From: Streptomyces sp. NRRL S-244
Lineage (GTDB): Bacteria > Actinomycetota > Actinomycetes > Streptomycetales > Streptomycetaceae
DNA: 64,000 nucleotides
Reading direction: 5' to 3'
NCBI RefSeq assembly: GCF_000717915.1
Contig: NZ_JOCX01000004.1
Span: forward strand, 248,001-312,000
Below, piece after piece: positions 28,675-37,121 of this stretch; position 1 is the stretch's first letter; each line of letters begins with the position of its first letter. A model generated the notes under the pieces. That model had not been told where the DNA came from. It made no database searches and saw nothing but the letters and a program-made list of their open reading frames with translations. The position numbers and the translations under genes are program-made.

Positions 28675-30180
28675 CTAGACCCCCTGGTCCTCCGTGGTCT
28701 GGATGAGCACGGACGCCAGCGCCGCCTCGAAGCCGGAGCGCTGCGCCGGTGTCGTGGTCGGGTCCTGCTTGCGTACGTCGATGACGTGGCCGGTCATCTC
28801 GGAGACCAGTACGTCCAGGGAGGTCAGGGCGACCGACTCGGACGTGAGCAGCGATCCCGAGGGCTCCTGGCCGAACGCCTTGGTGCGCATCGGGGTCGCC
28901 GTGCGCTCCGGGTTCACGCAGTTGACGCGGATGCCGTCCTCGGCCCACTCGTCGGCCAGCGCCTGGGTCAGGTTGACCATGGCGGCCTTGGTCGAGGAGT
29001 ACAGGCTGTACTCGGCGCGGCCGCGGGTGTAGCTGCTGGAGGTGAAGAGGAGCAGCTGGCCCTGGGTCTCGCTGAGGTACTTGTACGAGGTGCGGGCGAT
29101 GTTGACGGGGGCCAGGTAGTTGACGTCGAGCGCTTCGCGGATCGTCTCGTTGTCGGTCTCGTCGAGGCGGCCGACGCGCAGCACGCCCGCGGTGTTGACG
29201 ACGTAGTCGATGCGGCCGGTCTCGGCGTAGGCGCCCGCCAGGGCCGCCTCGACGTGGTCGAGGTTCTCCACGTGCGTGCCGGTGGTGGAGCGGCCCAGGG
29301 CGAAGACGCGGGCGCCGAAGCCCTCGGCGATGCGGGAGATGTCGGCGCCGATGCCGTACGAGCCGCCGAAGACCACCATCGTCTTGCCGGCCAGCTGCTC
29401 GCGGTACGCGGCCTCGCCGGCCTGGGCGGGCGCGGCGTGGGAGGCGAGCTGGAACAGCTTGTCGGCGATGAAGACGTCGACGGGCTGGGTGACCTTCATG
29501 TTGTAGTCGTCGCCGGTGACGATGTGGACCGGGACGTGGGGCAGGTACTTGACGACGACGGAGCAGTCGTCGGTGGTCTGGAAGAAGGGGTCCGCCGCCG
29601 CCCGCTCGTACGCGGCGCGGATCGTGGAGAGCCGGAAGCCCTGCGGGGTCTGGCCGCGGCGCAGCCGGGAGCGGTCGGGGACCTCGGTGATGAACTCGCC
29701 GTCGTTGCCGTGGGTACGGGTGACGATGACGGTGTCGGAGGACGGGATGGCGACGTCGACGGCCTGGTAGCGCTCCAGGGACTCGACGCATTCGCGCACC
29801 ACGCGCTGCGAGAGCAGCGGGCGGACCGCGTCGTGGAACAGGAGGTTGCAGTCCTCGCCCTCGCCGAGCCCGGCGGCCGCGGCGTCGATGGCGATCCGGG
29901 TGGTCTCGCTGCGGGTCGAGCCGCCCGCCAGGACCTGGGTGACCTTGCCCAGCTTGGCCCGCTCCACGATGCGGCGGGCGTCCTCCACGTACGCGGGCGT
30001 CATGAGGAGGATCACCTCGTCGACGTCCGGCGCGTTCTCGAAGACGTGGAGCGTGTGCTCCAGGATCGGCTTTCCGGCGATCTTGAGCAGCTGCTTCGGT
30101 ATCTCGAGCCCGATGCGCTGGCCGGTGCCACCCGCGAGGACGACGGCGACGGTGCGGTGGGGGACAGGTCTGGAGGACAA
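28675..30180 (-). CDS. Bifunctional IspD-type cytidylyltransferase / short-chain dehydrogenase, predicted CDP-ribitol synthase
   Basis: A 501-residue fusion. Residues ~8-235 are an IspD/TarI cytidylyltransferase (VVLAGGTGQRIGLEIPKQLL, DAVRPLLS, TPQGFRL). Residues ~258-490 are an SDR with GGSYGIGADI, NTAGVLR and YSLYSSTK. The layout is that of Haemophilus Bcs1, which reduces ribulose 5-phosphate and makes CDP-ribitol. The TarI/TarJ functions would thus lie on one chain. The only reasonable start is TTG 30180, with AAGGAG just 2 nt upstream; no ATG or GTG exists nearby. Confidence 0.82.
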   Translation of the reverse strand: MSSRPVPHRTVAVVLAGGTGQRIGLEIPKQLLKIAGKPILEHTLHVFENAPDVDEVILLMTPAYVEDARRIVERAKLGKVTQVLAGGSTRSETTRIAIDAAAAGLGEGEDCNLLFHDAVRPLLSQRVVRECVESLERYQAVDVAIPSSDTVIVTRTHGNDGEFITEVPDRSRLRRGQTPQGFRLSTIRAAYERAAADPFFQTTDDCSVVVKYLPHVPVHIVTGDDYNMKVTQPVDVFIADKLFQLASHAAPAQAGEAAYREQLAGKTMVVFGGSYGIGADISRIAEGFGARVFALGRSTTGTHVENLDHVEAALAGAYAETGRIDYVVNTAGVLRVGRLDETDNETIREALDVNYLAPVNIARTSYKYLSETQGQLLLFTSSSYTRGRAEYSLYSSTKAAMVNLTQALADEWAEDGIRVNCVNPERTATPMRTKAFGQEPSGSLLTSESVALTSLDVLVSEMTGHVIDVRKQDPTTTPAQRSGFEAALASVLIQTTEDQGV

Positions 30181-30277
30181 GGCTCCTTCTTCCTGAGTGA
30201 GGGGTGCGGCACGGCGGTGGTGCGGGGTGGCGGTCGGTGGACGGGCGGTGCGACTCGGATGCCCGGGGAAGGTCCGC

Positions 30278-32272
30278 CTACACGGGGTAGGGGACCTGCT
30301 CCGGGTATTCGATGGGGAAGTCGCGCAGCCCCCGCCGGTAGAGGTTGTTGGCGGCCGCGTTGAAGCGGACGATCGAGGGCGGGTACTCCTCGCCCAGGAG
30401 GTATTCCTTCAGCTGTTCGCGGTAGGGCGCCATGACGTCCTCGCGCGGGTTCAGCGTCGCCTCGATGGCCTCGGCCAGGCCGTTGCAGTCGCCGTCGAGC
30501 AGGTAGGAGGCGTACGCCGTCCGCTGCTCGTTGCGGAACTGGTCGTCGGGCAGGCCGTCGAGGTTGAAGATGGCGTACGGCTTCAGGGTCGCGACGAAGT
30601 CGGAGACCACGCTGGACATGTCGCCGATGAGCAGGTCGGACTGGTTGAAGCAGTCGTACAGGGCCGGGATCCGCTCGGTCACCACGTGGTGCGCGGCGTC
30701 GGGGACGGCGTTCCAGTACAGGGCCCCCGCCTGGTTGCGGCTGCGCCGGATGCGCGCGGTCCGCTCCTCCTCGGTGAGGTCCGGGTACTTGGAGCGGACG
30801 CCGCGCTCGGAGAGGTCGGCGATGCGCTGGTCGATCCGGGCGAGCTTCTTGGCGGCGGCCTTGGAGTCGGTGAGGTTGCGGCCGAAGCGCCGGGCGTTGT
30901 CCTCTTCGAGGAGGGCGATCACGCGGCGGTGCGCGGCGGCGGCCTCGGCGGAGCGCGAACCGGTCAGCGGGTGCGGCTTGTAGATGATGCGGATGTCGCG
31001 CTCGTAGTCGAGCAGCGCCTTGATCAGCTTCTCGCCGGCCGGGATGACCGAGGTGTAGCAGGCGTCGTCGGTCCAGCCCTCCCAGGTGGGGGCGTAGATG
31101 ACGGTCGGGACGGGGGCGGCGACCTTGCCGGTCCAGCGGTGCAGGGGCATCAGCTGGGGGCGGCCGACCTCGACGATCTGGTGGTGCGAGACGGCGTGCT
31201 TGATGCGCTCGTAGCGGTCGCGGCCGGCCCGGCCGGCCACCCAGATCTCGTCGAAGACCTTGCTGACCCGGTTGCTGCTCGCGAGCTTGTCGCTGTCGCC
31301 GTGGCCGATGAAGACGTGCTTGACCTCGGCGCGCTGGAGCATGTGGACGTTCTTGCCCGCGTTGCCGGGGTAGAGGGCGACCCGGAGTTCGTTCATCTCG
31401 ATACGGGCTAGATTGTCCGCTTTCGGGATGCAGATGACGGGGACCGAGGTCGCGTCCAGGTAGCGCAGGGTGGCCCGCTCGCGCAGCACGATGATGGGCC
31501 GCAGCTCCAGTGCCTCCAGCGACTCCAGCCACATGTTCACCTGGTACATGAAGTCTTTGGAGACGGCCGCGAAGGTGAAGTAGAGCGCCACCTGGGGTCG
31601 GTATTCGGCCAGCTGGTGGTTGAGCTCCTCGATGGCCTCGTCGGTGGTGGGGAGCTTGAGCGCGTTGCGCGCGTCGGGCACCAGCACCAGCAGCGAGAAG
31701 TAGGCGAGGAAGACGGTGATGATCATGCCGTACGTGACGAAGCGCCAGTCGTCCGTGGAGATGGTGGCGAGGGCGCCGGCCACCAGCGGGATGTCCAGGT
31801 GCAGTGTCTTGCGGACGTGCTTGTTCATCAGGAACGGGTGCGGCATGCGGCGGATGCCGAGCGCCTCCAGGTCCAGTCCGCGCGTGGTGAACGGCAGTTC
31901 GTTGCGCATCTTGCGGACGTGCTTGAGGAGCGCGCCGTAGGCGAGCTGCAGGATGAACAGCAGGAGCAGGCCGATGGTGGTCATCTGCGCCACGAACGAC
32001 TCGATGTCGGCGATGGCCCCGCACAGGCCGAGCAGCAGGAACTGCCGGATGAGGAAGCGCATCGTCAGGCCGAAGCGCGAGTCGCGCAGCTTCTCCAGCG
32101 TCGGCGACTCGGTGTTGTGGAGCATCAGGTCGGCCACGTAGCTGAGCGCGGCGCAGCCGGCGAACAGGGGGAGGGAGACGAACGCGACGGCGACCAGCAT
32201 CCCGACGAAGCTGAGGATGAGCCCAGTGGTGATCAGAACGCCGAGCACGGCGCGCAGCCGCTTGGAGCCCAT
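30278..32272 (-). CDS. CDP-glycerol/CDP-ribitol phosphotransferase (TagF/TarL family) with N-terminal membrane domain
   Basis: A 664-residue protein. The first ~250 residues hold about six predicted helices (AVLGVLITTGLILSFVGMLV, FLIRQFLLLGLCGAIADI, GMIITVFLAYFSLLVLVP). Residues ~265-650 are the polymerase domain with FIGHGDSDKLASSNR (active-site His), YKPHPLTG and LIGDMSSVVSDF. It extends a poly(alditol phosphate) chain on a lipid carrier at the inner face of the membrane. Classic TagF is peripheral, so the multi-spanning anchor is notable. ATG 32272 has GGAGG 9 nt upstream. Confidence 0.87.
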   Translation of the reverse strand: MGSKRLRAVLGVLITTGLILSFVGMLVAVAFVSLPLFAGCAALSYVADLMLHNTESPTLEKLRDSRFGLTMRFLIRQFLLLGLCGAIADIESFVAQMTTIGLLLLFILQLAYGALLKHVRKMRNELPFTTRGLDLEALGIRRMPHPFLMNKHVRKTLHLDIPLVAGALATISTDDWRFVTYGMIITVFLAYFSLLVLVPDARNALKLPTTDEAIEELNHQLAEYRPQVALYFTFAAVSKDFMYQVNMWLESLEALELRPIIVLRERATLRYLDATSVPVICIPKADNLARIEMNELRVALYPGNAGKNVHMLQRAEVKHVFIGHGDSDKLASSNRVSKVFDEIWVAGRAGRDRYERIKHAVSHHQIVEVGRPQLMPLHRWTGKVAAPVPTVIYAPTWEGWTDDACYTSVIPAGEKLIKALLDYERDIRIIYKPHPLTGSRSAEAAAAHRRVIALLEEDNARRFGRNLTDSKAAAKKLARIDQRIADLSERGVRSKYPDLTEEERTARIRRSRNQAGALYWNAVPDAAHHVVTERIPALYDCFNQSDLLIGDMSSVVSDFVATLKPYAIFNLDGLPDDQFRNEQRTAYASYLLDGDCNGLAEAIEATLNPREDVMAPYREQLKEYLLGEEYPPSIVRFNAAANNLYRRGLRDFPIEYPEQVPYPV

Positions 32273-32381
32273 GGTGCGGTTCCTCCCCCATGGAGGTATA
32301 AGGATCCTGTGAAGTGTCGCAGTAGTATAAGCAGCAATATGGACGGCCCTAGAACGCAGGGTTAACCGAAGGTCAATGCCA
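32273..32381 (-). promoter_or_regulatory. Promoter region of the teichoic-acid operon
   Basis: This short AT-rich stretch contains TTATACT on the minus strand (near 32325), a good -10 candidate, and no gene. The start of the polymerase operon is expected here. Confidence 0.35.
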
Positions 32382-33446
32382 TCAGGCCGTGAAGCGGTAC
32401 AACGCCAGCTCACGCCGGTCCTGCGTCTTCACGGAAAATCCGATGCACAATGCCGGCCGTCCGCCGGCCGTGGCGACCGCGATTCCCTCCGGCTCCCGGT
32501 ACGCCAGATCCGGTGCCACGGTCACGTGATGACGGCCTTGCGCCTTCCCCGTGCGTACGTCAATTGCGGAGACATATGTATTTCCGCCGGACTTCCGCGG
32601 ATTGTCCCCGCCCTTGCCGGTGTACGGGCCGCCGGTCAGCACGTAGACGTGGTCCCCGTACAGCGCGCAGCCCTGGAACCACTCCTCCTGCTTGACCTGC
32701 ACCCCGGCCTTGAGGACCTGGGCGGCGGTGAAGCGCCCGGCCAGGAAATCCGCCATCCCGTACACCGAGAACCGGTGCACGCCGTCCTCCTCGTGGCTCA
32801 CCAGCACCCGCTCGCCGGGCAGGTCGAGCGCGGGGGAGACGTCGGTGGATCCGGGAACCGGGTCGAAATGGCGGACGGAGTCGTCCGAACTGTCGAGGAC
32901 CGAACCGTCCTTGAACGGGACCCGGACCACGGTGCGGCCGTAGCCGCTCTCGGTGTCGGCGCGGCCCTCCACCCATATGTACGTATTCTGGCCCGTCGGC
33001 TCGACACCGCAGGAAATTCCGTGGCCGAAGCCGCGCAGATACATATGCCCGAGCGTTTTCCCCGAACTGCTCAGCCGGGTCAGGCACATATCGCCGGAGG
33101 TCTTCCGATCGCCCGAGCCGACCGGGTCCTCCTCATCGTCGAGCCTGATACCGCTCTCGACGGTCTGGAGTACGTAGACCTGCCCGTTCGTATCGTCGAA
33201 CGCGAACGACTGGGGGCCCGTCGTATTGAACAGCGGAGTCGGAGCGAGCAGTTGCGCACCGGTCCGCATGTCGAACGCGCCGGCCATCGGGCCGGCGGCG
33301 ACCGGGCCCGCTTCGCCCTGCTCGTCGGCCCCGGTGCGCAGCGCCCAGGACAGACCGCCCGCCGTGAGGCCGGCGGCCACCGCACCGCCCGCGAAGAGCA
33401 GGTTCCGGCGGCTGAAATGTGTCGTGCCATCCGCCATGGACCGCAT
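32382..33446 (-). CDS. Tat-exported beta-propeller protein (annotated elsewhere as teichoic acid biosynthesis protein C)
   Basis: A 354-residue protein with a Tat signal (FSRRNLLFAGGAVAAGL). The mature part is made of repeated beta-blades (QSFAFDDTNGQVYVLQTVE, MCLTRLSSSGKTLGHMYLRG, YVSAIDVRTGKAQG), consistent with a six- or seven-bladed propeller on the cell surface. No catalytic motif is seen. It lies just upstream of the polymerase operon in the same direction. The start may be ATG 33446 or ATG 33437; neither has a strong ribosome site. Confidence 0.75.
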   Translation of the reverse strand: MRSMADGTTHFSRRNLLFAGGAVAAGLTAGGLSWALRTGADEQGEAGPVAAGPMAGAFDMRTGAQLLAPTPLFNTTGPQSFAFDDTNGQVYVLQTVESGIRLDDEEDPVGSGDRKTSGDMCLTRLSSSGKTLGHMYLRGFGHGISCGVEPTGQNTYIWVEGRADTESGYGRTVVRVPFKDGSVLDSSDDSVRHFDPVPGSTDVSPALDLPGERVLVSHEEDGVHRFSVYGMADFLAGRFTAAQVLKAGVQVKQEEWFQGCALYGDHVYVLTGGPYTGKGGDNPRKSGGNTYVSAIDVRTGKAQGRHHVTVAPDLAYREPEGIAVATAGGRPALCIGFSVKTQDRRELALYRFTA

Positions 33447-33506
33447 TCTGCCAGCCCGGACCGGAGGGTTCCGCGCCGGGCCCCGTCCTGGTCCGCCTTG
33501 AACGGC

Positions 33507-33539
33507 GGACGCCCGCCCCCGCGAGGGGAACGGGCGTCC
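33507..33539 (-). terminator. Terminator of the fadA-fadB operon
   Basis: GGACGCCCG pairs with CGGGCGTCC, with an inner CCCC/GGGG pairing. It lies 22 nt after the fadB stop on the minus strand. Confidence 0.7.
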
Positions 33540-33561
33540 GGGGCGTTCAGGCGCAGCGGTC

Positions 33562-35691
33562 TCAGACCGGGACGCTCGCCAGGCCCGGGGCGAGGAACTT
33601 CTTGCCGTTCACGCGCTCCGAGACACCCTCGCGGTCCAGGTACGGCGTGACGCCGCCCAGGTGGAAGGGCCAGCCGGCGCCCGTGATGAGGCAGAGGTCG
33701 ATGTCCTGGGCCTCGGCCACGACACCCTCCTCCAGCATCAGGCCGATCTCCTGCGCCACCGCGTCCAGGACGCGGTCGCGGACCTGCTCCTCGGTCAGGA
33801 CGACATCGCCCTGGACCAGGAGCGCGGCGACCTCGGGGTCCAGCTCCGGCTTGCCGGAATCGTAGACGTAGAAGCCGCGCTTGCCGGCCTTGACCACGGC
33901 CGCCAGGTTCGGGGAGACGGTGAAGCGCTCCGGGAAGGCGCGGTTCAGGGTCTCGGAGACGTGCAGACCGATCGCCGGGCCCACGAGCTCCAGCAGCACC
34001 AGCGGGGACATCGGCAGGCCGAGCGGCTCGATGGCCTTCTCCGCCGTGACGACCGGGGTGCCCTCGTCGATGACGTTCTGGATCTCGCCCATGAAGCGGG
34101 TCAGGATGCGGTTCACGACGAACGCCGGGGCGTCCTTGGTGAGGACCGCGGTCTTCTTCAGCTTCTTGGCGACACCGAAGGCCGTGGCCAGCGAGGCGTC
34201 GTCGGTCTGCTCACCGCGGACGATCTCCAGCAGCGGGAGGATCGCGACCGGGTTGAAGAAGTGGAAGCCGACCACGCGCTCCGGGTGCCGGAGCTTCGAG
34301 GCCATCTCCGACACCGACAGCGAAGAGGTGTTGGTGGCGAGGATCGCGTGCGCCGGGGCGACCGCCTCGACCTCCGCGAACACCTTCTGCTTGACGGACA
34401 TCTCCTCGAACACGGCCTCGATGATGAAGTCCGCGTCCGCGAAGCCCTCGGCCTTGTCGAGCACACCGGTCACCAGGGCGGTCAGGCGGTTGGCCTTGTC
34501 CTGGTTGATGCGGCCCTTGCCGAGCAGCTTCTGGATCTCGGCGTGGACGTAGCCCACGCCCTTGTCCACGCGCTCCTGGTCGATGTCGGTGAGGACCACC
34601 GGCACCTCCAGGCGGCGCAGGAAGAGCAGCGCCAGCTGCGAGGCCATCAGGCCCGCGCCGACGACGCCGACCTTGGTGACCGGACGGGCCAGCGACTTGT
34701 CCGGGGCACCGGCCGGGCGCTTGGCGCGCTTCTGGACCAGGTTGAAGGCGTAGATGCCCGAGCGCAGCTCGCCGCCCATGATGAGGTCGGCCAGGGCCGC
34801 GTCCTCGGCGTCGAAGCCGGCCTGGAGGTCCCCGTCCTTGGCCGCGGCGATGATGTCCAGCGCGCGGTAGGCGGCCGGAGCGGCGCCGTGCACCTTGGAG
34901 TCCGCGATGAAGCGGCCCTTGGCGACGGCCGCGTCCCAGGCCTCGCCGCGGTCGACCTCGGCGCGTACGACCTCGGTCTCGCCCTTCAGGACCTTCGCGG
35001 TCCACAGGAGGGACTGCTCCAGGAAGTCGGCGCCCTCGAAGATCGCGTCGGCGATGCCGAGCTCGAAGACCTGCTTGCCGCGCAGCTGCTTGTTCTGGTT
35101 GAGCGAGTTCTCGATGATCACCGAGACCGCGCGCTCCGCGCCGATCAGGTTCGGCAGCAGGGCGCAGCCGCCCCAGCCCGGAACCAGGCCGAGGAAGACC
35201 TCGGGGAGCGAGAAGGCCGGGATGGCCTTCGAGACGGTGCGGTAGGTGCAGTGCAGACCGACCTCGACACCGCCGCCCATCGCCGCGCCGTTGTAGTACG
35301 CGAAGGTGGGGACGGCCAGCGCCGACAGGCGCTTGAACACGTCGTGGCCGCCCTTGCCGATGGCGAGCGCCTCGTCGTGCTGCTTCAGCAGCTCGACACC
35401 CTTGAGGTCGGCGCCGACCGCGAAGATGAACGGCTTGCCGGTGATGCCCGCGCCGACGATGGAGCCCGCGAGGGCCTCCTGCTCGACCTGGTCGATCGCC
35501 GCGTTCAGGTTGGCGAGGGACTGCGGGCCGAAGGTGGTCGGCTTGGTGTGGTCGAAGCCGTTGTCCAGCGTGACGAGCGCGAAGCGCCCGGCGCCGAACG
35601 GCAGGTCCAGGTGGCGGACGTGCGCGGACGTGACGACCTCGTCCGGGAACAGCTCGGCCGCGCCCTTCAGGAGCTCAGCGGTGGTGCTCAC
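33562..35691 (-). CDS. fadB: 3-hydroxyacyl-CoA dehydrogenase / enoyl-CoA hydratase (fatty acid oxidation complex alpha subunit)
   Basis: A 709-residue bifunctional beta-oxidation enzyme. The N-terminal crotonase domain (~20-250) has the oxyanion-hole segment NGAAMGGGVEVGLH and SLPEVFLGLVPGWGG. The dehydrogenase part (~345 onward) has the NAD motif VGVVGAGLMASQLALLFL, the catalytic FHFFNPV and two C-terminal helical domains. GTG 35691 overlaps the fadA stop in a GTGA. With FadA it shortens acyl-CoA chains by two carbons. Confidence 0.93.
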   Translation of the reverse strand: MSTTAELLKGAAELFPDEVVTSAHVRHLDLPFGAGRFALVTLDNGFDHTKPTTFGPQSLANLNAAIDQVEQEALAGSIVGAGITGKPFIFAVGADLKGVELLKQHDEALAIGKGGHDVFKRLSALAVPTFAYYNGAAMGGGVEVGLHCTYRTVSKAIPAFSLPEVFLGLVPGWGGCALLPNLIGAERAVSVIIENSLNQNKQLRGKQVFELGIADAIFEGADFLEQSLLWTAKVLKGETEVVRAEVDRGEAWDAAVAKGRFIADSKVHGAAPAAYRALDIIAAAKDGDLQAGFDAEDAALADLIMGGELRSGIYAFNLVQKRAKRPAGAPDKSLARPVTKVGVVGAGLMASQLALLFLRRLEVPVVLTDIDQERVDKGVGYVHAEIQKLLGKGRINQDKANRLTALVTGVLDKAEGFADADFIIEAVFEEMSVKQKVFAEVEAVAPAHAILATNTSSLSVSEMASKLRHPERVVGFHFFNPVAILPLLEIVRGEQTDDASLATAFGVAKKLKKTAVLTKDAPAFVVNRILTRFMGEIQNVIDEGTPVVTAEKAIEPLGLPMSPLVLLELVGPAIGLHVSETLNRAFPERFTVSPNLAAVVKAGKRGFYVYDSGKPELDPEVAALLVQGDVVLTEEQVRDRVLDAVAQEIGLMLEEGVVAEAQDIDLCLITGAGWPFHLGGVTPYLDREGVSERVNGKKFLAPGLASVPV

Positions 35692-36914
35692 TTGGAGTCT
35701 CCCTCGGCGTTGAAGTTCGGGTTCTCCCAGATGACCGTGGCGCCCATGCCGAAGCCGACGCACATGGTGGTCAGGCCGTAGCGGACGTGCGGCTGCTCCT
35801 CGAACTGGCGGGCCAGCTGCGTCATCAGACGGACGCCGGAGGAGGCCAGCGGGTGGCCGAACGCGATCGCGCCGCCGTACTGGTTGACGCGGGCGTCGTC
35901 GTCGGCGATGCCGTAGTGCTCCAGGAAGGCGAGGACCTGGACGGCGAACGCCTCGTTGATCTCGAACAGGCCTATGTCCTCGATGGACAGGCCGGCCTGG
36001 GCGAGGGCCTTCTCGGTGGCCGGGATCGGGCCGTAGCCCATGACCTCCGGCTCGACACCCGCGAAGGAGTACGAGACGAGGCGCATCTTGACCGGCAGGT
36101 TGTTCTCGCGGGCGAAGTCCTCGGACGCGATGATCGCGGCGGTGGCACCGTCGTTGAGACCGGCGGCGTTGCCCGCGGTGACCCGGCCGTGCGTACGGAA
36201 CGGGGTCTTCAGGCCGGCCAGGTTCTCCAGCGTGGTGCCCGGGCGCATCGGCTCGTCGGTGGTGACCAGGCCCCAGCCCGTCTCACCGGCCGCCTCGTTG
36301 GTGTTGCGGACCGAGATCGGGACCAGGTCCTGCTGGATCTTGCCGTCGGCGTACGCCTTGGCGGCCTTCTCCTGCGAGCGCACGGCGTACTCGTCGGCGC
36401 GGAGCTTGGTGATCGTCGGGTACCGGTCGTGCAGGTTCTCGGCGGTCATGCCCATGAACAGGGCGGACTCGTCGACCAGCTTCTCGGAGACGAAGCGCGG
36501 GTTCGGGTCGACGCCCTCGCCCATGGGGTGGCGGCCCATGTGCTCGACACCGCCGGCGAGGGCGACGTCGTACGCACCGAAGGCCACGCCGCCCGCGACG
36601 GCGGTCACGGCGGTCAGCGCGCCGGCGCACATGCGGTCGATGGAGTAGCCCGGGACGGACTGCGGGAGGCCCGCGAGGATGCCGGCGGTGCGGCCCAGCG
36701 TCAGGCCCTGGTCGCCGATCTGCGTGGTCGCGGCGATGGCGACCTCGTCGATCTTCTTGGGGTCCAGGTCCGGGTTGCGGCGCAGCAGCTCCCGGATCGC
36801 CTTCACGACGAGGTCGTCGGCGCGGGTCCCGTTGTAGATGCCCTTCGGGCCCGCCTTGCCGAACGGGGTGCGGACGCCGTCGACGAAGACGACGTCCCTG
36901 ACGGTACGAGGCAC
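35688..36914 (-). CDS. fadA: Acetyl-CoA C-acyltransferase (thiolase), beta subunit of the fatty acid oxidation complex
   Basis: A 408-residue thiolase. The nucleophile Cys96 lies in DRMCAGALTAV, with NEAFAVQVLAF and GGAIAFGHPLASSG supplying the active-site His residues, and the second Cys in TMCVGFGMGA. GTG 36914 has GGAG 7 nt upstream. It is the first gene of the fadA-fadB operon. The promoter region 36915-37069 shows no further gene. Confidence 0.93.
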   Translation of the reverse strand: MPRTVRDVVFVDGVRTPFGKAGPKGIYNGTRADDLVVKAIRELLRRNPDLDPKKIDEVAIAATTQIGDQGLTLGRTAGILAGLPQSVPGYSIDRMCAGALTAVTAVAGGVAFGAYDVALAGGVEHMGRHPMGEGVDPNPRFVSEKLVDESALFMGMTAENLHDRYPTITKLRADEYAVRSQEKAAKAYADGKIQQDLVPISVRNTNEAAGETGWGLVTTDEPMRPGTTLENLAGLKTPFRTHGRVTAGNAAGLNDGATAAIIASEDFARENNLPVKMRLVSYSFAGVEPEVMGYGPIPATEKALAQAGLSIEDIGLFEINEAFAVQVLAFLEHYGIADDDARVNQYGGAIAFGHPLASSGVRLMTQLARQFEEQPHVRYGLTTMCVGFGMGATVIWENPNFNAEGDSK

Positions 36915-37069
36915 GTTGGCTCTCCTCCAGGTGCGGGTGTGCACTGCTGCGCGGGGGCGGTCGGCATCTGCTGCTGAGCGCCCGCTCACCCGGCCATGCT
37001 ACTTGCCGGTAACTGGCATGCACACCCCCTCCGGGAGGAGCGGCGAACGTCACACTCTCCGGGACGCGG

Positions 37070-37099
37070 AGAGCCCCCGGCCGAAGGGCCGGGGGCTCT
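37070..37099 (-). terminator. Intrinsic terminator of the RNase D-like gene
   Basis: AGAGCCCCCGGCC-GAAG-GGCCGGGGGCTCT is a perfect 13-bp stem with a GNRA-like tetraloop, 22 nt after the stop codon. Confidence 0.85.
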
Positions 37100-37121
37100 G
37101 TGTCCGTGACGTGCTGCCGCG

